A stretch of DNA of 64,000 bases from Brachybacterium sacelli (GTDB lineage: Bacteria > Actinomycetota > Actinomycetes > Actinomycetales > Dermabacteraceae): contig NZ_JAGIOD010000001.1 in assembly GCF_017876545.1 (NCBI RefSeq), positions 1,798,001-1,862,000 of the forward strand, given 5' to 3'. The first letter of the stretch is position 1; every line of letters begins with the position of its first letter. Under the pieces are notes generated by a model that was not told the DNA's origin, searched no databases, and worked only from the letters and a program-made list of their open reading frames with translations. Positions 1-9,865 of the stretch are shown here, piece after piece. A program made the position numbers and the translations under genes.

Positions 1-308
1 GGCCGGGACCCGGCGCGATCCGGGTGCGCCCCGGCGACCGTGTGCTCAACACGCGTGAGCGGGCGGAGGACCACCTCGTGCTGGTCCTCGAGAACACCGG
101 GGACCGGCCCATCCAGATCGGATCGCACATCCATCTGCCCCACGTGAATCCGGCCCTCGCCCTGGACCGTGAGGCGGCAGAGGGTTTCCGTCTCGACATC
201 CCCGCCGGCACCTCGATGCGGTTCGAGCCGGGTGCCTCGCGAGAGCTGCCGCTGGTGCGCCTCGGTGGCGCTGCGCGCGTTCCCGGCATCCAGATCAGGG
301 AGGCCTGA
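1..308 (+). CDS. ureB: Urease beta subunit UreB (5' partial)
   Basis: Structural subunit of the nickel urease (urea + water to ammonia and carbamate), cytosolic. The open frame runs in from the left edge; a GTG at 24 lies in frame, but family-typical sequence (PGAIRVRPGD) continues upstream of it, so the real start is outside the window. The diagnostic NTGDRPIQIGSH segment and the C-terminal GxxxVPGIQ-type ending are present. The stop is 6 nt before ureC, so the genes are co-transcribed. ureA presumably lies just upstream, or is fused to this gene; that cannot be seen here. Confidence 0.93.
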   Translation, partial: PGPGAIRVRPGDRVLNTRERAEDHLVLVLENTGDRPIQIGSHIHLPHVNPALALDREAAEGFRLDIPAGTSMRFEPGASRELPLVRLGGAARVPGIQIREA

Positions 309-314
309 GCGCAG

Positions 315-2018
<1,704 letters not shown>

Positions 2019-2023
2019 GCCGC

Positions 2024-2725
2024 ATGCCGACCACCCCAGCTTCGACCATCCCGGCTGCCTCCACGACGATCGCGATGCTGCTGGCGGACTCCCGCCTGCC
2101 CGCCGGTGCGCATGTCACCTCGAACGCTCTGGAGGCAGCACTGCGCGACGGGCTCGCGCCGTCGGCCGTCGCGGAGTACCTTGCCACCCGGATGCGCACC
2201 GTGGTCCCGGTCGAGGCGGGGACGGCGCTCGTGGCGCGGAAGGTCCCCCTCGACGCCGGTGGCGCACCCGATCCCGCGAAGGTGGAGCATCTGCGCGTCG
2301 AATGGGCCGCGCGCACACCGAGCAGGGCTCAGCGGGAGGTCGGCTCGGCCCTCGGGGACGGGCTGCGACGCCTCGCCGACGTGCTGTGGCCCGGGACCGT
2401 CCCCCCGCCGATGACCCGCCCCTGGCCTCGTCCGATCGTCCTGGGCCTGGTCGCGGCGACGGCGGGCCTCGGGGCCGAGGACCTCGTGCGCCTGGTCGCT
2501 TACGACGACGCGCAGACCGTCGCCGCGGCGCTGCTCAAGCTCGAACCCGACGACCCGCGCGGCGCGGCCGCTCTCGTGCTCGAGGCCTGCGCGCTCCTGG
2601 AACCCCGTGTGGCGCAACTCGCCGCGCTCGAGGACCCGACGGACATCCCGTGCGCCGGGGCACCCCTGACCGAGGGCTGGGCAGAGGCCCAGTCCGCACT
2701 GCCGAGGAGGCTATTTCGTGCCTGA
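2024..2725 (+). CDS. ureF: Urease accessory protein UreF
   Basis: 233 aa all-helical maturation chaperone. In the UreD-UreF-UreG complex it controls the GTPase UreG during nickel delivery to UreC. The N-terminal [15 protein letters not shown] block is the family's best conserved segment (usually LxDSxxPxGxxxHS). The rest is Ala/Leu-rich and divergent, as is common for actinobacterial UreF. The start is 5 nt after the ureC stop. The 3' end overlaps ureG by 8 nt, so translation of the two is probably coupled. Confidence 0.9.
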   Translation: MPTTPASTIPAASTTIAMLLADSRLPAGAHVTSNALEAALRDGLAPSAVAEYLATRMRTVVPVEAGTALVARKVPLDAGGAPDPAKVEHLRVEWAARTPSRAQREVGSALGDGLRRLADVLWPGTVPPPMTRPWPRPIVLGLVAATAGLGAEDLVRLVAYDDAQTVAAALLKLEPDDPRGAAALVLEACALLEPRVAQLAALEDPTDIPCAGAPLTEGWAEAQSALPRRLFRA

Positions 2726-3470
2726 GAACACCGTCCCATCATCTGTCGCCCCGCAGCGCTCGTTGCGACTGGGGATCGCCGGCCCTGTCGGCACCGGAAA
2801 GAGCTCGCTGATCGCGACGATCTGCCGCGCCCTGGCCGGTGAGATCCGCATCGGCGTGATCACCAACGACATCTACACCGACGAGGACGCCCGCTACCTG
2901 CGCTCGGCCGGGGTGCTCGATCCTGAGCGCATCCGGGCGGTCGAGACCGGTGCCTGCCCGCACACCGCGATCCGTGACGATGTCACCGCCAACCTCGCCG
3001 CCGTCGAGGAGCTCGAGGCAGACTTCGATCCGCTGGACCTGGTGCTGGTCGAGTCCGGGGGAGACAACCTCACCGCGACCTTCTCCCCGGCGCTCGTGGA
3101 CGCACAGATCTTCGTGCTCGACGTCGCCGGCGGCGGCGACGTGGCCCGCAAGGGCGGGCCCGGCATCGGCCGCGCCGACCTGCTGGTGGTCAACAAGGTC
3201 GATCTCGCCCCCTACGTCGGCGTGGACCTCGCGCTGATGCTTGCCGACGCCACCGAGGCCCGGGAGGGCGGTCCGGTGCTGGGGGTATCGCGCGATCAGG
3301 AGGAGACCGTCGCGCAGCTGCGTGGCTGGGTGCTCGAGATCCTGGCCGCCCATACCGCGGGCACCCACGCCCCCCAGGACCCCGGGCCGATGGCCCCGCA
3401 CTTCCATGTGGAGAACGAGGAGCACGACCACGATCGAACCCACTCGCACGACCACGTCCCCGCTGGATGA
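2718..3470 (+). CDS. ureG: Urease accessory GTPase UreG with C-terminal His tail
   Basis: SIMIBI-class GTPase that drives nickel insertion into urease. 250 aa. P-loop GPVGTGKSS at residues 22-30, [13 protein letters not shown] with the metal-binding CPH, ESGGDN switch region, and NKVD for guanine specificity. The start is GTG at 2718, inside the end of ureF. After the GTPase domain the last ~25 residues are unusually rich in histidine ([12 protein letters not shown] then HSHDH). Most UreG proteins have His clusters at the N-terminus or rely on UreE. No ureE is seen here, so the tail may store or hand over nickel (inference). Confidence 0.96.
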   Translation: MPENTVPSSVAPQRSLRLGIAGPVGTGKSSLIATICRALAGEIRIGVITNDIYTDEDARYLRSAGVLDPERIRAVETGACPHTAIRDDVTANLAAVEELEADFDPLDLVLVESGGDNLTATFSPALVDAQIFVLDVAGGGDVARKGGPGIGRADLLVVNKVDLAPYVGVDLALMLADATEAREGGPVLGVSRDQEETVAQLRGWVLEILAAHTAGTHAPQDPGPMAPHFHVENEEHDHDRTHSHDHVPAG

Positions 3471-4183
3471 CACGCATCGAGATCACGCGCGCAGAGCGCG
3501 GCCCGGTGCAGGTGTCGATCACCCCGGGGATGCTCCAGGCACGCCTCGTCGGGCGCCACGGGACCGGCGCCCACGTCGCGCTGGTCGCGGGCGGAGCGAT
3601 GCTGGTCGGTGGTGACCACGTCGGCGTCGACGTCCACGTCGGGTCTGGGTGCGCCCTCGACCTGGAGGACGTCGGCGGGGCCGTCGCCTATCCGACGGAG
3701 AATGGGCGCAGCCGCTTCGACGTGCGCATCCGGGTGGACGACGGCGCGACCCTCGTGTGGCGCGCCCATCCCTTCGTGATCGCGGACGGCGCCGCCGTAG
3801 ACCGCGACATGACGGTGGAGCTCGGGGCCGGGGCGGCGCTCTGCCTGCGCGAGACTCTCGTGCTGGGCCGCACCGGGGAGCGCGGTGGCGAGATCCGCAG
3901 CCGCCTGCGCGCCCGCAACACCGGAGGGTCCCCGCTGCACCTCGAGGACCTCGACCTCTCCGGCAGGCGTCCCGCCGTAGGCGTGGTCGGTGCCCACCGC
4001 GTTCTGGACTCAGTGATCCTGCTCGGCCGCCGCCCGACGGATCCGGTCGAGACCGACGGTCACCCGGCCCCCGTGGTGCTCCACCTGGAGGCACCCGGCG
4101 CGATCGCGCGCACGGTCGCGGACACCACCCACCGCACCGGCCTCGACGCGGTGTTCACCCAGTGGTCGGAGAAGACGTCATGA
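3467..4183 (+). CDS. ureD: Urease accessory protein UreD (UreH)
   Basis: 238 aa scaffold of the urease activation complex that binds the apo-enzyme and UreF. It starts with an ATGA overlap with ureG. The beta-rich sequence with [17 protein letters not shown] and [12 protein letters not shown] is typical of UreD, here in the short actinobacterial form. It is the last gene of the visible ure operon, giving the order B-C-F-G-D with no ureE or nickel permease following. The 82 nt to the next gene carry that gene's own promoter. Confidence 0.88.
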   Translation: MTRIEITRAERGPVQVSITPGMLQARLVGRHGTGAHVALVAGGAMLVGGDHVGVDVHVGSGCALDLEDVGGAVAYPTENGRSRFDVRIRVDDGATLVWRAHPFVIADGAAVDRDMTVELGAGAALCLRETLVLGRTGERGGEIRSRLRARNTGGSPLHLEDLDLSGRRPAVGVVGAHRVLDSVILLGRRPTDPVETDGHPAPVVLHLEAPGAIARTVADTTHRTGLDAVFTQWSEKTS

Positions 4184-4253
4184 CCGGCAGTGTTCGGCTG
4201 AGCCGTCGGTGTCCCGATCGCGGAGTCCGCCCCGTGAACAAGCGCCATCGGTA

Positions 4254-4259
4254 TACGCT
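4254..4259 (+). promoter_or_regulatory. -10 element, leaderless promoter for the aldo/keto reductase
   Basis: TACGCT matches TANNNT and ends 6 nt before the ATG at 4266, so transcription would start at or next to the start codon. No Shine-Dalgarno sequence precedes the ATG. No clear -35 is visible. Confidence 0.5.
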
Positions 4260-4265
4260 TGCCGG

Positions 4266-5150
4266 ATGAGCGCACCCACCCGCCGCATCGGATCCCTGAT
4301 CGTCTCCGCCCTCGGAATGGGCGCCATGCCCCTGTCCCAGGGGCGCGGGGAGCCCGCCCCGCACGATCGGGCGATGGCCACGATCCACGCCACCCTCGAC
4401 GCCGGCATCACCTTCCTCGACACCGCGGACATCTACGCCCCCAGCTGGGACACCATGGGGCACAACGAGAAGCTCGTCGCCGAGGGGCTGCGCACCTGGG
4501 ACGGCGACCGCTCCTCCGTCGTGGTGGCCACCAAGGGCGGCATCACCCGCTCCGAGCAGGGGCCCAGCCGGGACGGCTCCGCCGCCTACCTGCGCTCCGC
4601 GCTCGAGAAGTCGCTGACGGAGCTCGGCACCGACGTGGTCGACCTCTACTACTGGCACCGCCCGGACCGCAGCATCCGCTACGCCGAGGGCGTCGAGGCG
4701 CTGGCCGCGCTGAAGGAGGAGGGTCTGATCCGGGAGATCGGCATCTCCAACGCGAACGTCGAGGAGATCGACGTGGCGCGCGAGGTGCTCGGCGAGGGCG
4801 GTCTCGCCGCCGTGCAGAACGAGTTCTCGCCCGCCTTCTTCCACACCAGCCTGCGCGAGCTGCGCCATTGCGCCGAGCACGGAATCGCCTTCGTGCCCTG
4901 GTCACCGCTCGGCGGCACCGGTGGTGGAGCGAGCGCCGTGGGGGAGCGGTTCCCCCGGATCCAGCGCATCGCCGACGCCCACGGAGCGAGCGCTCAGCAG
5001 GTGGTCCTCGCCTGGGAGCTGTCCCTGGGTGATCACGTCGTCCCGATTCCGGGCGCCAGCCGCCCCGAGTCGATCACAGACTCGGCGCGCGCGTTGACGT
5101 TGGAGCTCACCAGCGAGGAGCTCGAGGAGCTGAACCGGATCATCGCCTGA
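4266..5150 (+). CDS. Aldo/keto reductase
   Basis: 294 aa NADPH-dependent carbonyl reductase of the AKR superfamily, predicted cytosolic. The catalytic tetrad is readable: D52 (FLDTADIY), Y57, K90 (VATKGG) and H131 (YWHRPD). The C-terminal cofactor loop reads VPIPGASRPESI, typical of the YajO/AKR11-like branch. The open frame extends to 4209, but the extension is unrelated Arg/Ser-rich sequence, and the TANNNT element at 4254-4259 places the start at 4266. It is a single gene downstream of urease with no evident functional link. Substrate unknown. Confidence 0.9.
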   Translation: MSAPTRRIGSLIVSALGMGAMPLSQGRGEPAPHDRAMATIHATLDAGITFLDTADIYAPSWDTMGHNEKLVAEGLRTWDGDRSSVVVATKGGITRSEQGPSRDGSAAYLRSALEKSLTELGTDVVDLYYWHRPDRSIRYAEGVEALAALKEEGLIREIGISNANVEEIDVAREVLGEGGLAAVQNEFSPAFFHTSLRELRHCAEHGIAFVPWSPLGGTGGGASAVGERFPRIQRIADAHGASAQQVVLAWELSLGDHVVPIPGASRPESITDSARALTLELTSEELEELNRIIA

Positions 5151-5189
5151 GGACCCCTCACCCGGCCCCGGAGGGTGAGCGATAACGCG

Positions 5190-5219
5190 TTGCCCTCCGC
5201 TGCGTGACGGGCGTAGTTT
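5190..5219 (+). promoter_or_regulatory. Promoter of the leader ORF/FBP transcript
   Basis: -35 TTGCCC (5190-5195), 18-nt spacer, -10 TAGTTT (5214-5219). Transcription would start near 5226, leaving about 190 nt of leader before the FBP gene. That is unusual here, where many genes look leaderless. Confidence 0.45.
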
Positions 5220-5250
5220 GTCGGCGTCCATGACAGGAGAGGAGATCAGC

Positions 5251-5304
5251 ATGCTGACCACGCATGCAGGAAATGGGGCGGCCGGCTCGGCCTGCTCGGT
5301 GTGA
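5251..5304 (+). CDS. Short leader ORF (17 codons) upstream of the FBP gene
   Basis: ATG with a strong, well-spaced ribosome-binding site (AGGAGAGGAG, 5236-5245) opens a 17-codon frame, MLTTHAGNGAAGSACSV, ending in TGA. No family is recognisable. It lies between the promoter and the FBP gene. After its stop come a GC hairpin (5309-5324) and a second one (5364-5380), then the FBP ribosome-binding site. The layout suggests a leader peptide regulating FBP translation, but that is inference; chance occurrence of a short ORF is possible. Confidence 0.45.
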   Translation: MLTTHAGNGAAGSACSV

Positions 5305-5308
5305 CCCC

Positions 5309-5380
5309 GGCGTGCCCGCACGCCGCCACGACACCTTCCTGACCCTCTTCCGCGCGCCGTGACCCCCGCCAGCAGCGGGG
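5309..5380 (+). promoter_or_regulatory. Leader RNA hairpins before the FBP gene
   Basis: Two perfect stems: GGCGTGC/GCACGCC (5309-5315 with 5318-5324) directly after the leader-ORF stop, and CCCCGC/GCGGGG (5364-5369 with 5375-5380). In addition CACGAC (5327-5332) can pair with GTCGTG (5396-5401), which abuts the GAGGAC ribosome-binding site of the FBP gene. No U-run follows the stems, so control of translation seems more likely than termination. Confidence 0.35.
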
Positions 5381-5413
5381 CGCTGCCGCGCGCCCGTCGT
5401 GAGGACACACCCC

Positions 5414-5911
5414 ATGAGACCCCTGACCGACGATCAGATCCGCAGCTCCTTCGTCAACGCCAGCAAGGGCGACGCCAAGCGCGCCGTGCTCCCGGACCTC
5501 GCCGCCGTGGCGTGGGACGAACTGGACTACCTCGGCTGGCAGGACGCCCGCCGGCCGCTGCTGCACTACGCAGCCCTCGAGGTCGACGACGAGGTCGTCT
5601 GCCTGCTGCTGCGCGGCACCGGGACCACGTCGAACCGCAAGATGATGTGCGCCTGGTGCGAGGACATCATCGACGGCGTCCACGCGGTCTCGTTCGCCGC
5701 CCCGCGAGGCGGCGCCGGCGGACGGCGCGGCAACACCATCGGCACCTCGCTGTGCGCCGACTTCCGCTGCTCGAAGAACGTGCGGCGGGCGCCGACGGCG
5801 TTCGAGATGCAGACGGAGGACGAGGCGCTGATCGCCTATCACCGGGACCTGCGGATCGAGGGGCTGCGCGAGCGTTCCGTCGCCTTCGCCCGCGCCGTGA
5901 TGGCCGGCTGA
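5414..5911 (+). CDS. FBP zinc-finger protein (FusB-like, EF-G-binding family)
   Basis: 165 aa protein of the FBP family, which includes FusB/FusC, the staphylococcal proteins that bind elongation factor G and rescue it from fusidic acid. The C-terminal treble-clef zinc finger is intact: C79 and C82 (CAWC), then C114 and C119 (CADFRC). The start is the ATG at 5414, 7 nt after GAGGAC; an in-frame GTG at 5399 has no such site. Expression probably depends on the leader upstream (5190-5380). Family membership is fairly certain; a role in EF-G recycling or antibiotic tolerance in this host is inferred from the family only. Confidence 0.8.
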   Translation: MRPLTDDQIRSSFVNASKGDAKRAVLPDLAAVAWDELDYLGWQDARRPLLHYAALEVDDEVVCLLLRGTGTTSNRKMMCAWCEDIIDGVHAVSFAAPRGGAGGRRGNTIGTSLCADFRCSKNVRRAPTAFEMQTEDEALIAYHRDLRIEGLRERSVAFARAVMAG

Positions 5912-5927
5912 CCCGCGGCCGGTCAGC
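5907..5927. terminator. Bidirectional hairpin between convergent genes
   Basis: GCTGACC (5907-5913), 7-nt loop, GGTCAGC (5921-5927). It spans the facing stop codons of the FBP gene and the kinase. No T-run, as usual for high-GC actinobacterial hairpins. Confidence 0.4.
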
Positions 5928-6564
5928 TCAGCTCGACCACGGCGTCGGCCCGCCCCCTGGTGGCCGCTACCAGGCGGGCGTTGGTCTCGTCGGGCCCCAG
6001 CGCCCACTCGCGTGCCTGCGGCGGCGTCTTGCCGAAGCACTCGTGGCGGGCGATCAGGCGCCGGTGGCGCAGCGGTTCGGGCACCTCGACGAACCAGCGG
6101 GCATCGAGCATCGCGGGCACCTGGGCGAAGGCCCCGTCGTCGGCCAGCAGATAGTTGCCCTCGGTGATCACCAGCGGCACGTCGCCGGGCACCTCGATCG
6201 CGCCCGCGATCGGCTGCTCGAGCTCTCGCTCGAACATCGGTGCCCACACCGGGGGGTCCTGCGGGCGGGCGGTGCGCAGCCGCTGCAGCAGCGCCACGTA
6301 GCCGGCCGCGTCGAAGGTGTCCGGGGCCCCCTTGCGCTCGAGCCGTCCCAGGCGCCCCAGGGCCACGTCCGCCAGGTGGAAGCCGTCCATCGGCACCACG
6401 GTGCAGGAGCCGACAGGGAGGCGCTCGACCAGCAGCTGGGTGAGCGTGGACTTCCCCGCCCCGGGGGCGCCCGCGATCCCCAGCAACCGCCGGCCGCCCT
6501 CCCGCAGCGCCGCATCGAGCAGCACCCGCGCCGCGTCGAGCGCCGCCTCAGCGTGCATGCTCAT
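5923..6564 (-). CDS. P-loop nucleoside/nucleotide kinase family protein
   Basis: 213 aa soluble kinase of the uridine kinase/phosphoribulokinase-like group. Walker A GAPGAGKST lies near residue 30, followed by VVPMDGFHLAD (the substrate-binding DGFH typical of fructose/uridine/pantothenate kinase relatives) and VPLVITEGNYLL. The exact substrate cannot be told; such genes are often annotated only as 'nucleoside/nucleotide kinase family'. It overlaps the end of the upstream addA-like gene by 17 nt and is probably translated with it. A second in-frame ATG, two codons in (6558), is an alternative start. Confidence 0.78.
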   Translation of the reverse strand: MSMHAEAALDAARVLLDAALREGGRRLLGIAGAPGAGKSTLTQLLVERLPVGSCTVVPMDGFHLADVALGRLGRLERKGAPDTFDAAGYVALLQRLRTARPQDPPVWAPMFERELEQPIAGAIEVPGDVPLVITEGNYLLADDGAFAQVPAMLDARWFVEVPEPLRHRRLIARHECFGKTPPQAREWALGPDETNARLVAATRGRADAVVELS

Positions 6565-9500
6565 GCAGGCGCACCTCGATGACCTCGCCCCGCAGCGGCA
6601 GGTGCATGAGGATCCGGTCGGGGGTCATGCCGGCGGCGGTCAGCGCCTGCGAGTAGGTGGACATCTGCCCCAGGTACTCGCGGCGCACATGGCCCACCGG
6701 GTCGTCCCCGGGATAGGACTTGTGGTCCACCAGCACGATCGCCCCGTCGGGACGGCGCAGCAGGGTGTCGATCCACCCCTCCATGACCTGGGCGTCCTCG
6801 TTCCACCAGGTGATCGGCTGCTCGGTGAGCTGCTCGGATCCGGGGAAATGAGCGTCGAGATGGTCCAGCCACGCCTGCCCGGCGCCGAGCAGCGCCTCGG
6901 TTCCGAGGCCACGCTCCACGCTCCACCGCTGCACCAGGGAATGCGCCGCGAGCTCCCGCTGCGACGCATCGAGCGCCCGCAGCGGGAGCGCGAGATACCC
7001 GTGCACGGCCTCACCCACGCGCTCCCAGCCCTGGCCCCCGTGCTCCACGAGAGGTGCGCCGATCCGCACCGGTGCCAGCACGTCGCCGAGCTCCTGCCCG
7101 GACGCGACGGAGGAGGCCTGGAAACGGGCTGACGTCACCGTGGCCGAGAGCCGGCGTCCCGGCGGCAGATCGGAGGCCGCGAGCCGCGAGCGCCCGGAGT
7201 CGTAGGACTCGTCCGCGGGAGCCAGCGTGCGCAGGGTGCGGATCCGGGCGGGCAGATCCGCGCCGCCGGCGACGCGGATCCGCGAGGCGCCACCCTCCCA
7301 GCTCAGCAGCGGTTCGGGGTCCTCGTCGGAGGTGCCTCGGGCAGGGGCGACGAGCGCGTCGAGCACCGGAGCCCGACCGTCGCCCGCGAGCACGGTGATG
7401 TCCTTCGCGCGGGTGAGGGCGACGTACTGCAGGCGGCCGGACTCCTCGCGCTCGGCGACGGCGCGGCGCCGGGCGTGCTCGGCCTCGCCGAGCGTGTCCT
7501 GCAGCGGCGCGAAGCGGGGCAGCACGGCGGGCCAGTAGCGAGCCGAGCGACCGGCCAGCGGCTGGGTGACGTCGAGCCGCGGCGCCGGGACGATGAAGGA
7601 TCCGGAGGTCTGGGAGCGCTCCTTCGGATCCGGCTCGAACAGCACCACGACCCGGGACCACTCCAGGCCCTTGGCGTTGTGGATCGTGCCCACCCAGACG
7701 GTGTCCGGCAGGCCCTCCAGGTCGGGGCCGCGATCCAGGGCATCGAGCTCCCCGCGCAGCCCGGTCAGCGTGATGGGCGCGGAGGCGGCCCGCGCGCGAT
7801 CGGCGTAGTCCGCGGCGACCCTGCGCAGCGCGTCGAGGGTACGCAGACGCTGCTCCGGATCGGACCAGGCGCGGATCCTCTCCGGCAGGTCGACGGCGTC
7901 CACCAGCGCGGTGATCATCTCGACCGGGGTCAGCGCCAGGCACTCCTCGCGCAGGGCCCGCAGCTCATCGAGCGCCGGATCGCGCCACCAGCTCTCGAAC
8001 ACCTCCTCCCTGCCGGCCCGGTCGGCCGCGGCGGCGAGCTGCTGGAACCACTGGCCGTGCGCCCGGTGATCGGGCAGCAGGTCCACCAGCTCGGTGAGGG
8101 CGAGGGTGTCGCGCCGGTCCAGGGCGACGGCGAGGCCGGCCCGCACGATCCGTCCTTCGCGGGAGGCCAGCACCGGCACGCCCTCCCCGGAGGCCGGGAT
8201 CCCGCGTGCGGCGAGGGCGTCCACCACCGCACTGCGATCGCTGTTCTTGCGCACCAGCACCGCGATGTCCCCCGGGCGGGTGCCCGGCTCCGCGAGCAGC
8301 TCGGCGATGCCGTCGGCCACCGCGACGGTGCGCTCGGCGACGGTGGGCGGCTTGCGATTGCCGTTCTTGAACAGCTGCGGCGGCGTGGTCCAGGCCTCGA
8401 GCCGACCCGGTTCGTGCCCGGCCTCCGCCCGGCGGGCGCGGGCGGCGGGGGCCGCGCCGAGGACGACGCGCTCGCGCGGTGAGTCGGTGAAGACGCGGGG
8501 GAAGACCTCCGAGACCAGGGCGAGGACCTCGTCCTGGGAGCGCCAGGAGTGCTCGAGGTTCTCGATCCGGCCGCTGCCGAGCGCGGTCGTCCCCGCCTCC
8601 AGCTGCTCGATGATCCCGAGCATGAGGCTGGGATCGGCGTCGCGGAACCCGTAGATCGCCTGCTTGGGGTCGCCCACCCAGACCTTGTCCTCGATCAGCA
8701 GGCTGAGCTCGAGGAACAGGGCGAGCTGCACGGGGGAGGTGTCCTGGAACTCGTCGACGGCCAGCAGGCGGAACCGGGAGCGGACCACCTCGCGCACGCG
8801 TTCGCTGCCGCGCAGCAGCTCGAGCGCGCCCACCTCCTGGTCGATGAAGTCGATGAGTCCCAGGTCCCGCTTGTACCGGGCGTAGGCGTCGAGGGAGTCC
8901 GCCGCGGTGCCCATCACCAGCTCGATCAGCGTCCTGATGTCCGCCTGCAGCGCGGGCAGAGCCAGCAGGGAGTCCTGCACGTCCTGGGCGAGGGAGATGA
9001 GGGCGTGGTCGATGACCTGTCCGTACTCGTACGAGGTCTTCACGCCGCTGCCGAGCTTCGCCTCGGCGATCTTCGCGATCCGCGTCCACTCGCTCCACGG
9101 CGCCCGTTCGGCGCGGTCCAGGGTGCGCCGGAGTTGCTCGAGACCGGGCAGCTTCTTCGCGGCCGAGGCGATCCCCGTCAGCTCCGTCTTCGTCATGGTG
9201 GAGGCGACGTCGGGGTTCTCCGCATCGGCGATGGCGCCGCGCAGCTCCGCCAGGGCGAGATCCAGGCGCGAGATCCACCCTGCCCGGAGGTCCTCCCCGG
9301 GCTCCGGGAGAGCAGTGTCCCGCAGCTCCTGCCAGGACTGCTCCGCGGCCTCACGCAGCTCCTGGGCACCGATCAGATTGGTGCGGGCGGCCTCGGCGAG
9401 ACGACGCACCGCCAGGCGCCAGGACGGCTTCTCCCCGCGGTTCGGCTCGGGGTCGTCGGGGCCGTCCTGCTCGGTGCGGGCCAGGAGGTCGCTCGCCGGG

Positions 9501-9865
9501 CCGCCCGCCGCGGCCGCCGTCTCGGCGATCGCTGCCGTGAACGCCGACTTCTGCTGCTCCTCGTCGAGCGCGCGCACCTCGGGGGAGATCCCGGCATCCA
9601 GGGCGAACTCCTGCAGCAGCCGGCCGAACACGGAATTGACGGTGCCGATGAGGGCGCTGTCGGTGGCGCGCGCCTGCTCCAGCATGCCCTCCTCGAGGAG
9701 GGTGCGTCGCACCCGGTCGGAGAGCTCCGCGGCGGCCTTCTTGGTGAAGGTGGTCGCGATCAGTTGGGAGGGCTGCAGGCCCGCCCGCACCTCGTCGGCG
9801 ATCCGGTGAGTGAGGGTGTAGGTCTTGCCGGAGCCGGCCGACGCGTTGATCAGGGTGAAGGTCAT
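6548..9865 (-). CDS. AddA-like UvrD/RecB-type helicase-nuclease
   Basis: 1105 aa ATP-dependent 3'-5' DNA helicase with a C-terminal PD-(D/E)XK nuclease, the AddA-type subunit for processing double-strand breaks for RecA loading. The N-terminus carries Walker A SAGSGKT (residues 9-15) and TTFTKKAAAEL (motif Ia); LLAVDEFQDTSPVQ is Walker B. VWVGDPKQAIYGFR, TIHNAKGLEW and YVALTRAKD are later SF1 motifs. The nuclease shows GWIDTLL and VLVDHKS. The ATG at 9865 has an AGGAG site; the longer open frame upstream belongs to antisense-like sequence in the partner gene. ATGA overlap with the addB-like gene. Confidence 0.9.
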   Translation of the reverse strand: MTFTLINASAGSGKTYTLTHRIADEVRAGLQPSQLIATTFTKKAAAELSDRVRRTLLEEGMLEQARATDSALIGTVNSVFGRLLQEFALDAGISPEVRALDEEQQKSAFTAAIAETAAAAGGPASDLLARTEQDGPDDPEPNRGEKPSWRLAVRRLAEAARTNLIGAQELREAAEQSWQELRDTALPEPGEDLRAGWISRLDLALAELRGAIADAENPDVASTMTKTELTGIASAAKKLPGLEQLRRTLDRAERAPWSEWTRIAKIAEAKLGSGVKTSYEYGQVIDHALISLAQDVQDSLLALPALQADIRTLIELVMGTAADSLDAYARYKRDLGLIDFIDQEVGALELLRGSERVREVVRSRFRLLAVDEFQDTSPVQLALFLELSLLIEDKVWVGDPKQAIYGFRDADPSLMLGIIEQLEAGTTALGSGRIENLEHSWRSQDEVLALVSEVFPRVFTDSPRERVVLGAAPAARARRAEAGHEPGRLEAWTTPPQLFKNGNRKPPTVAERTVAVADGIAELLAEPGTRPGDIAVLVRKNSDRSAVVDALAARGIPASGEGVPVLASREGRIVRAGLAVALDRRDTLALTELVDLLPDHRAHGQWFQQLAAAADRAGREEVFESWWRDPALDELRALREECLALTPVEMITALVDAVDLPERIRAWSDPEQRLRTLDALRRVAADYADRARAASAPITLTGLRGELDALDRGPDLEGLPDTVWVGTIHNAKGLEWSRVVVLFEPDPKERSQTSGSFIVPAPRLDVTQPLAGRSARYWPAVLPRFAPLQDTLGEAEHARRRAVAEREESGRLQYVALTRAKDITVLAGDGRAPVLDALVAPARGTSDEDPEPLLSWEGGASRIRVAGGADLPARIRTLRTLAPADESYDSGRSRLAASDLPPGRRLSATVTSARFQASSVASGQELGDVLAPVRIGAPLVEHGGQGWERVGEAVHGYLALPLRALDASQRELAAHSLVQRWSVERGLGTEALLGAGQAWLDHLDAHFPGSEQLTEQPITWWNEDAQVMEGWIDTLLRRPDGAIVLVDHKSYPGDDPVGHVRREYLGQMSTYSQALTAAGMTPDRILMHLPLRGEVIEVRLHEHAR

